NCBI GenBank assembly: GCA_934307335.1
Contig: CAKRCL010000004.1
Coordinates: 1 to 61,370 of the forward strand
Source of the DNA: an uncultured Dorea sp.
GTDB lineage: Bacteria; Bacillota; Clostridia; Lachnospirales; Lachnospiraceae
Length of the DNA stretch: 61,370 nt
Reading direction: 5' to 3'
The translations under genes and the position numbers were made by a program. The number at the start of each line of letters is the position of its first letter. Position 1 is the stretch's first letter. The notes under the pieces were generated by a model. It saw only the letters and a list, made by a program, of their open reading frames with translations, did not search any database and was not told where the DNA came from. Below are positions 46,092 through 55,625 of the stretch, piece after piece.

Positions 46092-46128
46092 ATATTCCTC
46101 CATCATAATTCCATTTTCGAACTTTATC

Positions 46129-46572
46129 TTACTGAATAAATGCGGTAATATTTGCCTCATTTAAAATAAATTCATAATAATTCAGGTCTTCTCGCTTCTT
46201 CCATCCTATTTCTTTCCAAAAAGCATTTCCTATATCATTCTTTGTAAATGCAATAAGTGAAACATTATTGATTCCTTCTGCTTTTAATGCTTCCATTGCA
46301 AATACAACCATTGATTTCCCGATTCCACGCATGCGATAGTTTTCATCTACACACACATGATAAAGGCAGCCTCGTCGTCCATCATGTCCGCAAAGGATTG
46401 CACCTACAATCTTGTCATCCTCTACTGCTACTACACTTGTTGTAGGATTTCTTTTTAAGAAACGTTCCACACCTTCTTTGGAATCATCTACACTTCGAAT
46501 TCCAAATCCATGTATTTTCATCCAAAGTGCATGTACTTGTTCATAATCTTCAACTGTCATTATTCTTATCAT
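46129..46572 (-). CDS. GNAT-family N-acetyltransferase in the arginine operon
   Basis: About 147 residues, single GNAT domain: MIRIMTVEDYEQVHALW at the start, SVVAVEDDKIVGAILCGHDGRRGCLYHVCVDENYRMRGIGKSMVVFAMEAL with the acetyl-CoA loop R-x-x-G-I-G, then VSLIAFTKNDIGNAFWKEIGW. Start at the ATG at 46572 (GGAGAG seven bases upstream). It sits between argC and argJ, so short ArgA-like N-acetylglutamate synthase activity is possible. It may equally act on another amine. Confidence 0.83.
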   Translation of the reverse strand: MIRIMTVEDYEQVHALWMKIHGFGIRSVDDSKEGVERFLKRNPTTSVVAVEDDKIVGAILCGHDGRRGCLYHVCVDENYRMRGIGKSMVVFAMEALKAEGINNVSLIAFTKNDIGNAFWKEIGWKKREDLNYYEFILNEANITAFIQ

Positions 46573-46597
46573 TTTCTGTCTCTCCGCAGGTTCTTTC

Positions 46598-47638
46598 TTA
46601 TGGGAACATCGGAACAAGTTCAAGTCCTTCATTTTCCGGAAGTCCAAAAAGAAGGTTCATATTCTGAACTGCCTGTCCGGCTGCACCTTTTACAAGATTG
46701 TCAATAGCTCCCATCATAACAATCCGGTTCGTTCTCGGATCTAATTTGAATCCAATATCTACATAATTGCTTCCTTCAACCCATTTAGTCTCTGGACATA
46801 CTCCTTCGCCCAGCACTCGGACAAATGGTTCCTCTGCATAATACTTATCATAAATTGCCTTTATCTCTTCACCCGTAACCTCTTTTTTCAATGTAGCATA
46901 CTCAGTTGCCAGAATTCCTCGATTCATCGGCACCAGATGTGGTGTAAAGCTGATTGTCACATTTTCACCGGAAGCATATCCAAGCTGTTCTTCAATCTCT
47001 GGTGTATGTCTGTGAGTTGCAACACCATAAGCTTTCATATTCTCATTAACTTCACAGAAAAGATTCGGAACCTTTGCTCCTCTTCCTGCTCCTGATGTGC
47101 CTGATTTTGCATCTACGATCAGTGTACTCATATCGATCACACCCTCTTTTGCCAAAGGGTACGCAGTTAAGATAGAACATGTTGTATAACATCCAGGATT
47201 TGCAATCAGCCTTGCACCTTTCACTTTTTCCCGGTTCACTTCACACAATCCATAGACAGCCTCCTCTATAAACTGTGGACTCTTATGTTCGATACCATAC
47301 CATTTTTCATATACTGTTACATCTTTGATTCGAAAATCTGCACTTAAATCTATGATTTTAGTCTTACTTAATATATTCTCATTGATAACAGATGCAAGGA
47401 ATCCCTGTGGTGTTGCTGTAAAAATCACATCCACCTGATCTGCAAGTGCTTCTATATTATCGTCCATACATGTTGCATCCACGATTTGAAACATGTTTCG
47501 GTATACATCTGCATATTTCTGATCGATATAGCTTCTGGAACCATACCATACAATCTTTGCGTCTTTATGTCCCATTAAAATACGAACGAGTTCGCCACCG
47601 GCATAACCTGTGGCACCGATGATTCCTACTTTTATCAT
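46598..47638 (-). CDS. argC: N-acetyl-gamma-glutamyl-phosphate reductase
   Basis: Third step of arginine synthesis, about 346 residues. Seen: IKVGIIGATGYAGGELVRIL (NADP loop), ATPQGF, the catalytic cysteine in ANPGCYTTCSILTAYPL, DAKSGTSGAGRGAK and HRHTPEIEEQL. Start at the ATG at 47638, with AAGGAAGG eight bases upstream. First gene of argC-GNAT-argJ-argB-argD. Confidence 0.95.
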   Translation of the reverse strand: MIKVGIIGATGYAGGELVRILMGHKDAKIVWYGSRSYIDQKYADVYRNMFQIVDATCMDDNIEALADQVDVIFTATPQGFLASVINENILSKTKIIDLSADFRIKDVTVYEKWYGIEHKSPQFIEEAVYGLCEVNREKVKGARLIANPGCYTTCSILTAYPLAKEGVIDMSTLIVDAKSGTSGAGRGAKVPNLFCEVNENMKAYGVATHRHTPEIEEQLGYASGENVTISFTPHLVPMNRGILATEYATLKKEVTGEEIKAIYDKYYAEEPFVRVLGEGVCPETKWVEGSNYVDIGFKLDPRTNRIVMMGAIDNLVKGAAGQAVQNMNLLFGLPENEGLELVPMFP

Positions 47639-47682
47639 TTTTTGCACCTTCCTTATATTTTAAAATCTGATTACAATGCATG

Positions 47683-47711
47683 ATTATACAACTTACATGT
47701 ATATTATTCAA
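47683..47711 (-). promoter_or_regulatory. Promoter for the arginine operon
   Basis: On the minus strand TTGAAT (47711-47706), a 17-base spacer and TATAAT (47688-47683), with TSS about 40 bases before the argC start. The -35 region CTTGAATAATATACAT resembles one half of an ArgR box (TGAATA core), so repression by ArgR is possible. Confidence 0.6.
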
Positions 47712-47810
47712 GTATTTGTGTATAACTTTTTTATTATTATGCATATTATCCAATGTTTTGCATGCTTTTACTTATTTTCACAGCACATTTTAATCTCACT
47801 TCTTACACTT

Positions 47811-49058
47811 TTATGGGCGAATCTGTCCATCTCCGAAAATCACATACTTTGTTGTGGTGAGTGCTTCTAGCCCCATCGGTCCTCTGGCATGTAATTTCTG
47901 AGTGCTGATTCCGATTTCTGCTCCGAATCCGAATTCAAAACCATCCGTGAATCTAGTTGAGGCATTTACATACACTGCGGCTGCATCGATTTCCTCCTGG
48001 AATTTTAATGCATTTGCATAATCTTTCGTAATGATTGACTCTGAATGTCCCGTATTATATTTATTTATATGCGCAATTGCTTCTTCTATAGATGAAACTG
48101 TCTTTACTGATATGATTGCATCCAAATATTCTGTTCCCCAGTCTTCTTCCGTTGCCGGTTTGATTTCCGGAATAATCTGACAGATACGTTCGTCGCCTCT
48201 GACTTCCACTTCTTTCTCCTTAAGCGCCTGATAAATAGCCGGAACTGCCTGATCTGCTATCTTTTCATGGATGACCAGTGATTCGCAAGCATTACATACT
48301 CCAAGGCGCTGCGTCTTTGCATTCACGATAATCGGAACTGCCATATCAAGATCTGCCGTCTCATCTACAAAAATGTGACAGTTTCCGGTTCCTGTCTCAA
48401 TAACAGGGACAGTACTGTTCTGAACTACATTTGCAATCAGTCCGGCGCCACCTCTAGGAATCAGAACATCAATATATTCATTTAACTTCATCATCTGATT
48501 GACGACCGCACGGTCTGTATTTTCAACAAGAAGAATTGCGTCTTCCGGAAGATTACATTTTTTCAAACCGTCCTGAATCACTTTCGTCACAGCAAGATTA
48601 GAGTAAATTGCATCAGATCCTCCACGAAGGATTACTACATTTCCTGTCTTAAAGCAAAGTCCAAAAGCATCCGCCGTAACATTTGGGCGTGATTCATAGA
48701 TGATTCCGACTACTCCAAGCGGAACCACTCTTTTTCCGATACGAAGACCATTCGGTCTGACTTTTTCCCACAAAGTCGCGCCAATCGGATCTTCCAGATC
48801 TGCAATCTGTCTGAGACCTTCTGCCATTCCAGCAATTCTTTCTTCTGTCAGGCGAAGACGATCAATAAGAGAAGGTTTCATTCCTTCTTTTTCGGCCTTC
48901 TTAATATCTTTCTCATTCTCTTGCATGAGATAGTTTTTCTGCTCTTCCAGTTCTCTTGCGACCTTACGAAGTCCTTCATTTTTCTGGTTCTGCGAAAGAT
49001 GCTGCACCTGTGCAGAAACTGCTTTTGCACGCTTTCCAATCTCGTGTATGTAATCCAT
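47811..49058 (-). CDS. proA: Glutamate-5-semialdehyde dehydrogenase
   Basis: Second step of proline synthesis; reduces glutamyl phosphate. 415 residues. Seen: [48 protein letters not shown], the catalytic cysteine in [13 protein letters not shown], and [27 protein letters not shown]. The partner proB is not adjacent on this side; the next gene upstream is purD, with a hairpin between. RBS GGGAGG. Confidence 0.95.
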   Translation of the reverse strand: MDYIHEIGKRAKAVSAQVQHLSQNQKNEGLRKVARELEEQKNYLMQENEKDIKKAEKEGMKPSLIDRLRLTEERIAGMAEGLRQIADLEDPIGATLWEKVRPNGLRIGKRVVPLGVVGIIYESRPNVTADAFGLCFKTGNVVILRGGSDAIYSNLAVTKVIQDGLKKCNLPEDAILLVENTDRAVVNQMMKLNEYIDVLIPRGGAGLIANVVQNSTVPVIETGTGNCHIFVDETADLDMAVPIIVNAKTQRLGVCNACESLVIHEKIADQAVPAIYQALKEKEVEVRGDERICQIIPEIKPATEEDWGTEYLDAIISVKTVSSIEEAIAHINKYNTGHSESIITKDYANALKFQEEIDAAAVYVNASTRFTDGFEFGFGAEIGISTQKLHARGPMGLEALTTTKYVIFGDGQIRP

Positions 49059-49106
49059 ATAACGTCCTCCCGTTTTTTATATTTAAAATAATTTTCTTAA
49101 AATTGC

Positions 49107-49136
49107 AAATAGACAAGATATACATCTTGTCTATTT
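49107..49136 (-). terminator. Hairpin between purD and proA
   Basis: AAATAGACAAGAT pairs with ATCTTGTCTATTT: 13 bp, 4-base loop. It lies 48 bases after the purD stop and is the likely end of the purine operon; the T-tract on the minus strand is imperfect. Confidence 0.65.
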
Positions 49137-49183
49137 TATCTTATTCCTTTGAAATGATTTGTCAAGTTATTGATTTTTATCGT

Positions 49184-50458
49184 CTAAGCTTCATCAATTG
49201 CTTTTCCAATATCATGCCTCATATATTTATTATCAAATTTTACCCATTCAGTTGCCGCATAAGCATTCGCTCTTGCTTCTTTTAAATCTTTTCCTTTTGC
49301 AGTCACGCCAAGTACACGACCTCCGTTTGTAACGATCTGATCTCCGTCAAACTTTGTTCCGGCATGGAAGCAATAATAACCATCGTGTTTATCAAACTCC
49401 TCTAATCCTGTAATTGGAAGTCCTTTGTCATATTTCACCGGATATCCGTCACTTGCCAGTACGACGCACACTGCCGCATTATCTTCGAACTGAAGATCAA
49501 TCTGATCCAATGTTCCGTCAATGCAGGCTTCCATAACTTCAATAATATCATTCTTCATTCTTGGAAGTACAACCTGTGCCTCCGGATCTCCGAATCTTGC
49601 ATTATACTCCAATACTTTTGGTCCATCTGGTGTCAACATCAGGCCAAAGAAAATGATACCCTTAAATGGACGTCCTTCTGCTTTCATAGCATCCACGGTT
49701 GCCTGATATACATATTTGTTGCAGAAATCTTCTACTTCTTTTGTATAGAACGGACTTGGTGAAAATGTTCCCATTCCTCCTGTATTCAGTCCTGTATCAC
49801 CATCTCCTGCACGTTTATGATCCTGCGCACTTGTCATAGTTTTGATTGTATTTCCATCTACGAAAGAAAGTACTGAAACTTCTCGTCCAGTCATAAACTC
49901 CTCAATGACCATCTCATTTCCGGCAGAACCAAATTTCTTATCCAGCATAATTTCTTTTACACCGTCTTTTGCTTCTTCCAGTGTATTACAGATCAGTACC
50001 CCTTTTCCAAGTGCAAGTCCGTCTGCTTTTAAAACGATTGGGAATTTTGCTTCCGTTTCAAGATACTTGATTGCTGCATCTGGATCTGTAAAATTCTCAT
50101 ATGCTGCAGTAGGGATATTATATTTTTTCATCAGATCTTTAGAAAATGCCTTAGATCCTTCCAGGATTGCTGCATTTTTCTTTGGTCCGAATGCGCGGAT
50201 TCCAGCTGCTTCCAGTTCGTCTACAAGACCACCCACGAGCGGATCATCCATTCCAACAATAACAAGATCGACTTCTTTTTCTTTTGCAAATGCCACAATC
50301 TTATCAAATTCCATTGCTCCGATTGGTGCACATTCTGCAAGGCTTGCAATTCCTGCATTTCCAGGAACACAGTAAATCTTATCTGCTTTCTCACTCTTTG
50401 CTACGCTCTGGGCAATTGCATGCTCTCTTCCGCCGCCACCTACGATTAATACCTTCAT
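49184..50458 (-). CDS. purD: Phosphoribosylamine-glycine ligase
   Basis: ATP-grasp enzyme of purine synthesis (GAR synthetase), 424 residues. Seen: MKVLIVGGGGREHAI, the ATP-grasp lysines in FPIVLKADGLALGKGV, LNTGGMGTFSPSPFY, and LEYNARFGDPEAQVVLPRM. Last gene in purE-M-N-D, 17 bases after purN. Confidence 0.96.
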   Translation of the reverse strand: MKVLIVGGGGREHAIAQSVAKSEKADKIYCVPGNAGIASLAECAPIGAMEFDKIVAFAKEKEVDLVIVGMDDPLVGGLVDELEAAGIRAFGPKKNAAILEGSKAFSKDLMKKYNIPTAAYENFTDPDAAIKYLETEAKFPIVLKADGLALGKGVLICNTLEEAKDGVKEIMLDKKFGSAGNEMVIEEFMTGREVSVLSFVDGNTIKTMTSAQDHKRAGDGDTGLNTGGMGTFSPSPFYTKEVEDFCNKYVYQATVDAMKAEGRPFKGIIFFGLMLTPDGPKVLEYNARFGDPEAQVVLPRMKNDIIEVMEACIDGTLDQIDLQFEDNAAVCVVLASDGYPVKYDKGLPITGLEEFDKHDGYYCFHAGTKFDGDQIVTNGGRVLGVTAKGKDLKEARANAYAATEWVKFDNKYMRHDIGKAIDEA

Positions 50459-50475
50459 CTTATTCCCTCCTGTTG

Positions 50476-51099
50476 CTATATGATATGCGTTTTTCCGTCT
50501 TCTACCTTTACTTTTTCATTTGCAATGAGATCAATAGCTTTTGGAAGAATCTTCCATTCTGCCTGCTCCATCACTCGTCTTTGCAATACTTCCGGAGTAT
50601 CTCCTTCTTCTACTTCCACTGCTTTTTGTAAAAGAATCGGACCAGTATCCGTTCCTTCATCTACAAAATGCACTGTTGCTCCTACAACTTTAACGCCTCT
50701 TGAAAGTGCCGCCTCATGGACTTTCAGCCCATAGTAACCCGTTCCACAAAAAGATGGAATTAGCGACGGATGAATATTAATAATGCGATTGCGATATTTT
50801 GCGATCATCTCCGGCGGAATCACTACTAAAAATCCTGCCAGCACGATTAAATCCGGATTTAGCTCATCAATTTTTTCCAGAAATTTTTCATTAAATTCCG
50901 CACGGCTCTCATAATCCTTTGGAGAAATGCAGCAATTAGCAATTCCGTGATTCTTTGCTCTCTCCAAAGCATATGCATTTTTATTATTACTGATCACACC
51001 TGCAATCTTCGTATTCGTAATCGTTCCATTCTCCACCGCATCAATAATAGCCTGAAGATTCGTTCCGCCACCAGATACAAGAACTACTACATTTAACAT
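50476..51099 (-). CDS. purN: Phosphoribosylglycinamide formyltransferase (folate-dependent)
   Basis: GAR transformylase, 207 residues. Seen: VVLVSGGGTNLQAIIDAV, the catalytic asparagine/histidine region RIINIHPSLIPSFCGTGYYGLKVHEAAL, and the catalytic aspartate in HFVDEGTDTGPIL. Its start overlaps the purM stop by 7 bases. Confidence 0.96.
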   Translation of the reverse strand: MLNVVVLVSGGGTNLQAIIDAVENGTITNTKIAGVISNNKNAYALERAKNHGIANCCISPKDYESRAEFNEKFLEKIDELNPDLIVLAGFLVVIPPEMIAKYRNRIINIHPSLIPSFCGTGYYGLKVHEAALSRGVKVVGATVHFVDEGTDTGPILLQKAVEVEEGDTPEVLQRRVMEQAEWKILPKAIDLIANEKVKVEDGKTHII

Positions 51100-52118
51100 A
51101 ATGTAACTCCCTTTTCTCCGGCCTCAATATGACCGATCACATACGGTTTGTCTCCTGTTGCTTTAATTGCTTCCATAGTCTTATCTACATCAGCAGGATC
51201 AACTGCAACAATCATTCCAATACCCATGTTGTATGTATTATACATCGCATGCTCTTCGACATTTCCTTCTTTTGCAAGTTTGGTGAAAATAGGTGGAATC
51301 GGATAGCTGTCTTTTTTCACCACTGCTCTTACACCGTCGATTAACATTCTTGGGATATTCTCATAGAATCCACCACCAGTAATATGACTGCATGCCTTTA
51401 CTGTAACACCAGCATTTTTAATGCTCTTTAATGCTTTTACATAAATTCTTGTAGGTGCAAGAAGTGCCTCTCCAAGTGTCGTACCAAGATCATCATAATA
51501 TGTATCCAGAGACTCTTTTGTCATCTCAAAAACTTTTCTCACAAGAGAAAATCCATTGCTGTGAACTCCTGTAGATGCCATACCGATCAGAACATCTCCA
51601 TCTTTTAAGTTCTCGCCTGTGATCATATCTTTTTTGTCACAAACTCCAACTGCAAATCCTGCCAGATCGTATTCATCTTCCGGCATCAGACCCGGATGTT
51701 CTGCAGTCTCTCCACCAATCAATGCTGCCTCAGACTGAAGACATCCTTCTGCAACACCACCGACAATAGATGCAATCTTTTCCGGATAATTCTTTCCACA
51801 TGCAATATAATCCAGGAAGAATAATGGTTCTCCTCCTGCACATGCGATATCGTTCACACACATTGCAACTGCGTCAATACCAATTGTATCATGCTTGTCC
51901 ATGATCATGGCAAGTTTTACTTTTGTTCCGCAACCGTCTGTTCCGGAAAGAAGAACAGGCTCTTCCATCTCTTTGATTTTTGCAAGAGAAAATGCTCCGG
52001 AAAATCCTCCCAGCCCACCAAGCACCTCTTCACGCATGGTTTTTTTCACATGCTCTTTCATAAGTTCTACTGATTTGTAACCAGCTTCGATATCCACACC
52101 TGCATTCTTGTAATCCAT
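51093..52118 (-). CDS. purM: Phosphoribosylformylglycinamidine cyclo-ligase
   Basis: AIR synthetase, 341 residues. Seen: YKNAGVDIEAGYKSVELMKEHV, SGTDGCGTKVKLA, GIDAVAMCVNDIACAGGEPLFFLDY, and HITGGGFYENIPRML. Between purE (51-base gap) and purN (overlap). Confidence 0.96.
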   Translation of the reverse strand: MDYKNAGVDIEAGYKSVELMKEHVKKTMREEVLGGLGGFSGAFSLAKIKEMEEPVLLSGTDGCGTKVKLAMIMDKHDTIGIDAVAMCVNDIACAGGEPLFFLDYIACGKNYPEKIASIVGGVAEGCLQSEAALIGGETAEHPGLMPEDEYDLAGFAVGVCDKKDMITGENLKDGDVLIGMASTGVHSNGFSLVRKVFEMTKESLDTYYDDLGTTLGEALLAPTRIYVKALKSIKNAGVTVKACSHITGGGFYENIPRMLIDGVRAVVKKDSYPIPPIFTKLAKEGNVEEHAMYNTYNMGIGMIVAVDPADVDKTMEAIKATGDKPYVIGHIEAGEKGVTLC

Positions 52119-52169
52119 AACTCGTCTCCTTACGTACTTCTAAATTTTATTTATTTCTATTCTATCTAT

Positions 52170-52682
52170 TTATTTAGCTGCCAAATATGCTTCATATCCA
52201 ATCGCATCAAGTTTTGCTGCCTTTGCCTTTACCGCCTCTTTCTGCTCGGCCGTATAATCTTTTAACTTCTTAAGCAGACTCTCATCTGATGCTGCAAGAA
52301 TCTTTGCTGCAAGAATTGCTGCGTTCTTTGCCCCATCAATAGCTACAGTTGCTACCGGAACTCCCGGTGGCATCTGCATAATTGAAAATACAGCGTCCAT
52401 TCCGTCCAGATTCTTTCCTGAAAGTGGAACTCCAATAACCGGAAGACTAAATAATGCCGCACACATACCCGGAAGAGCTGCTGCCATTCCTGCTCCTGCA
52501 ATCATTACTTTCATTCCTCTTCCTTCTGCACTTCGTGTCCACTCGATCAGTTCATCCGGCTCACGGTGTGCAGAGATGATTGTCATCTCATAATCAATTC
52601 CTAATTCTTCCAGCATTGCTGCCGCTTTACTCATGACCTTTAAGTCCGAGTCGCTTCCCATTACAATTCCTACTCTTGGCAT
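52170..52682 (-). CDS. purE: N5-carboxyaminoimidazole ribonucleotide mutase
   Basis: About 170 residues. MGSDSDLKVM is the phosphate loop, SAHREPDEL the active site, and GVPLSGKNLDGMDAVFSIMQMPPGVPVATVAI the conserved core. I choose the ATG at 52682 because AAAGG lies nine bases before it and directly abuts the ATG at 52691. No PurK is adjacent, so class II PurE (direct CO2 use) cannot be excluded without checking the genome. Confidence 0.94.
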   Translation of the reverse strand: MPRVGIVMGSDSDLKVMSKAAAMLEELGIDYEMTIISAHREPDELIEWTRSAEGRGMKVMIAGAGMAAALPGMCAALFSLPVIGVPLSGKNLDGMDAVFSIMQMPPGVPVATVAIDGAKNAAILAAKILAASDESLLKKLKDYTAEQKEAVKAKAAKLDAIGYEAYLAAK

Positions 52683-52716
52683 AGCATTCATCCTTTCTTA
52701 TAAGCTTAACAAATAA

Positions 52717-52745
52717 ATCATACCCTATTTATTAGAATTTTTCAA
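52717..52745 (-). promoter_or_regulatory. Promoter for purE-M-N-D
   Basis: On the minus strand TTGAAA (52745-52740), 17-base spacer, TATGAT (52722-52717). The -35 overlaps the end of the aminopeptidase gene. The leader is only about 28 bases, too short for a purine riboswitch. Confidence 0.6.
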
Positions 52746-54773
52746 TGGTTCATTTAAAATCTCTGTCCCTGGAAGTACAAATATTCCATCGCGAATAATT
52801 TCAATCTCTTTTCCGTCCACACATTCTACAGTAATACTCTTTAACTCTTCATATGGAATCGTAATATCTGTATGACAATGGAAATATGCTGCAGACACAT
52901 CTTCCTTTCTATGAATAGACACAGAATTGTCTCTTGCCACAATCTCTTTTCCATTCGGATTATAAACTTTAATATCCTCTGCCCAACTGTAACAAGTATC
53001 TCCCACTGCAAAATGCGGTCCCATCTTCTCTGCAATCAAAATCGGCATCTTATCAGCGATATTATATTTCTTTGCTGCTACATAGGCAGTTGTGTTCGTA
53101 CCGATTGCAAATTCCCCAAGAGGCAATGTCGGATGTCTGTAAAGTACATTATCTAAAAAATACTCCTTATTCTCCAACTCCCTTTCAAAGTTCTTACAAC
53201 TATAATCTGCAACCATTCCATTTGCAAAAGTCACTTCCAGATCTTTATATAAAAGTTCATTCAAATAAACCTGACTGACATGAAGTACCCCATTCGTTCC
53301 TTCCAGTACCGGAGATGTAAATACTTCGCCAACCGGAATATTCACATCTGCCACACAATTTTCAAATATTGTCTCCTTCTTTGAATCAGACAACTTATAA
53401 AGCTGTACTCTCAAATCTGTATGATTTTCACCGGCCCCAAGAATATGCACACTGCTTCCCTGGTCCAACGCATCAATAATTGTCTGCTGTACTTTTTCAT
53501 AGACTTTTGCATCTAACGTATTAATCTTGATGATCTCATCAAAGATTTCCTCATACTGCTCTCCGATTTCAGGAACTGGATATGCTACAATTGTAAAGCT
53601 TCTCTCATCTCCCGGGATATAAGTATTCACGATCTGGCTGGATTTACTGTCATATTCCAACGAAATCTCTTTTTGCTTCTCATCTAATTTTACCGACTCT
53701 GCCTTTGATATCGGTGTAAATGGTTCTTCTCCAAATGTCTCCATACAAGCCGGTCCTGCATGTCTTCTTGCAAGATCCTTATGCTGTTCATAAGTTGTCC
53801 TCATCACTTCCAGTTTACGTTCCATAAACTGACGGTCAAGAATCAGGCCCTGATCATCCTTATGATCGTACTCATACTGCTTATTTGCAATTCCACCATA
53901 ATAACCGATCTTTAAATGCTGTCTCTTTGTAAGAACACTGACCCCTGCTCTGTAAATCGTAGGCTCCAGTCCCATTTTCCGGAAATTCTCTATGGCAATT
54001 CGTATTACACGCTCAAATCCTAATGTGTAACGAATATTGACCGTTGATTTCTTCGACAGGTCTTTTCCTGTATTCACAAAACCAATTCGATATCCTTCTG
54101 TATACACATCCGCCATCTTCTCTATGATCTCCTGTGGCAGTTCATTCAAATGTATCGCAGTACGTTTTTCATTTTCACTGATATACTCTCCATAATAATA
54201 GAGATAGCGCACATCTGTAAGATCACTGTTCATGATCAGATCCACTGCAAAATTATCTGTCGGATCTAATTGTTCCCGAATGCGATCTGCTGAAAAAACA
54301 TCACAATAATCACTGGCATACCAGTAAACGGTCTGTCTCACAGATTCATACTCTGGTTCTTCCTCTTCTTCAAACTGGTTGTAAACTTCAATGAATAATT
54401 CAAACAATATATCCAGATATTCCGTCTTCTTTTCAAATGTATAAGGAATTGCACCTCTCAGTTCCGTATACAAAAAACTTAAAAGCTGACCAAATTCCAT
54501 ACCAAACTGTTGTACTGCGTATGTTGGATTCGCATAGCTTTTCTCATATCGTTCTCCTTGTATATCCTCATACAACTGTGTATTCCAGCTTTCCAATTCT
54601 TCTTGATTCAGCTTATAATACTCACCACTGTCTATCTTTTCTTTTAATTTATCGATAAAAAGCGCAAAATCAGCCAGTGTCCGGAAATAATCCCGGTATT
54701 TTTCACTGACTGTATTTTCACTCTTTATATTCTTTATTCTTTCAATTGCTAATTCATATCTGATGTCTGTCAT
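52725..54773 (-). CDS. M29-like aminopeptidase with long N-terminal region
   Basis: 682 residues, much longer than classical M29 aminopeptidases (about 410). The C-terminal 400 residues carry M29-like blocks: GENHTDLRV, SPVLEGTNGVLHVSQVYLNE, LGEFAIGTNTTAYVAAKKYNIADKMPILIAEKMGPHFAVGD, and AYFHCHTDITIPYEEL, with the expected metal-binding acidic and histidine residues. The N-terminal 250-300 residues are helical and acidic (EEEEEPEYES) and not recognised. No signal peptide. Its ATG abuts the stop of the DUF6142 gene. Confidence 0.82.
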   Translation of the reverse strand: MTDIRYELAIERIKNIKSENTVSEKYRDYFRTLADFALFIDKLKEKIDSGEYYKLNQEELESWNTQLYEDIQGERYEKSYANPTYAVQQFGMEFGQLLSFLYTELRGAIPYTFEKKTEYLDILFELFIEVYNQFEEEEEPEYESVRQTVYWYASDYCDVFSADRIREQLDPTDNFAVDLIMNSDLTDVRYLYYYGEYISENEKRTAIHLNELPQEIIEKMADVYTEGYRIGFVNTGKDLSKKSTVNIRYTLGFERVIRIAIENFRKMGLEPTIYRAGVSVLTKRQHLKIGYYGGIANKQYEYDHKDDQGLILDRQFMERKLEVMRTTYEQHKDLARRHAGPACMETFGEEPFTPISKAESVKLDEKQKEISLEYDSKSSQIVNTYIPGDERSFTIVAYPVPEIGEQYEEIFDEIIKINTLDAKVYEKVQQTIIDALDQGSSVHILGAGENHTDLRVQLYKLSDSKKETIFENCVADVNIPVGEVFTSPVLEGTNGVLHVSQVYLNELLYKDLEVTFANGMVADYSCKNFERELENKEYFLDNVLYRHPTLPLGEFAIGTNTTAYVAAKKYNIADKMPILIAEKMGPHFAVGDTCYSWAEDIKVYNPNGKEIVARDNSVSIHRKEDVSAAYFHCHTDITIPYEELKSITVECVDGKEIEIIRDGIFVLPGTEILNEPLKNSNK

Positions 54774-55121
54774 TTACACAAGCCCCCTGATAAATATTGC
54801 TGCTATACCTGCCAGAACCAGTCCGCTTACACCAATCCCGATTTTACAGGTTACATATTTCTTTTCTCTTTCCTTTAGCCCTTTCAGACCAAGCCTGAAT
54901 CCATAGACTGCCAGTGCAATCAATACAAAGCACAGAAATCCTACGATAATTCCAACATTTCCTTTCATTAGAAATGATACAAGGATCATCGCAAATAAAA
55001 TCACTACACAAAGCACCGCCATGATGCAAGACTGAATTCCTTTTTTCGCATGTTTTAATGTCTTCTGACCATATTTTGTTTTCACACGTTTACTGCGTTT
55101 TTTCTTATCTTTTCCTGCCAT
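54774..55121 (-). CDS. Small membrane protein, DUF6142-like
   Basis: A 115-residue protein: very basic N-terminus (GKDKKKRSKRVKTKYGQKTLKHAKKG), then three membrane segments (about 32-52, 55-75, 91-113). The form matches DUF6142, a Clostridia family of unknown function. It overlaps the VanZ stop by 17 bases and abuts the aminopeptidase, so all three are likely co-expressed. Confidence 0.78.
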   Translation of the reverse strand: MAGKDKKKRSKRVKTKYGQKTLKHAKKGIQSCIMAVLCVVILFAMILVSFLMKGNVGIIVGFLCFVLIALAVYGFRLGLKGLKEREKKYVTCKIGIGVSGLVLAGIAAIFIRGLV

Positions 55122-55569
55122 GTCTCCTCCTTATCGCTGCACAGATTACAAATATAATATGTCCTGCCACTCCTCCTATCGTATTGAGCAAAATATCATC
55201 AACGTCAAAGCTTCCGACTTTTGTAAGAAGCTGGAAAATCTCTACACACAAACTCAGTCCAAAGCTCCAAAACAATGTAGAAAAACAGCTTCTGTATTTG
55301 CTCGCCATAGGTAAAAAGAACCCGAATGGCATAAATATAATCACATTTCCAAACAGGTTCGTAAACATTGCAAAAAATCCCAACTGATAACGGTATTTCC
55401 AAAATCTTTTAATTTCTTTGAACAAGACGAGATTATAATGATATTCCTGCATCTCGCCTGTTCTTCCATACCAGTCGGAAAATATAAGAAAATATATCAG
55501 GAATCCAATGTAAAGAACAAACAAAACTTTTCCAAGTCCCCGGATTGCTTTTCTTTTTTTGGAATTCAA
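55105..55569 (-). CDS. VanZ-like family protein
   Basis: A 154-residue membrane protein with about four segments and the VanZ core NVIIFMPFGFFLPM, LCVEIFQLLTKVGSFDVDDILLNTIGGVAG. VanZ of the vancomycin cluster gives low-level teicoplanin resistance, but most VanZ-like proteins are chromosomal and of unknown role; no van genes are near. Starts with TTG at 55569, eight bases after AAAGGAAG. Confidence 0.87.
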   Translation of the reverse strand: MNSKKRKAIRGLGKVLFVLYIGFLIYFLIFSDWYGRTGEMQEYHYNLVLFKEIKRFWKYRYQLGFFAMFTNLFGNVIIFMPFGFFLPMASKYRSCFSTLFWSFGLSLCVEIFQLLTKVGSFDVDDILLNTIGGVAGHIIFVICAAIRRRHGRKR

Positions 55570-55625
55570 AAATATAGCTTCCTTTCCGTCCAGCCAAATG
55601 TCTTATTCTCTGATCTTCTCAGATT

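Noticed and set aside
52683..52745. Purine (guanine or PRPP) riboswitch before purE
   Set aside because: The leader between the promoter and the start is only about 28 bases.
55105..55569. Glycopeptide resistance locus
   Set aside because: VanZ-like proteins are common chromosomal genes; no vanHAX, vanR or vanS genes are present.
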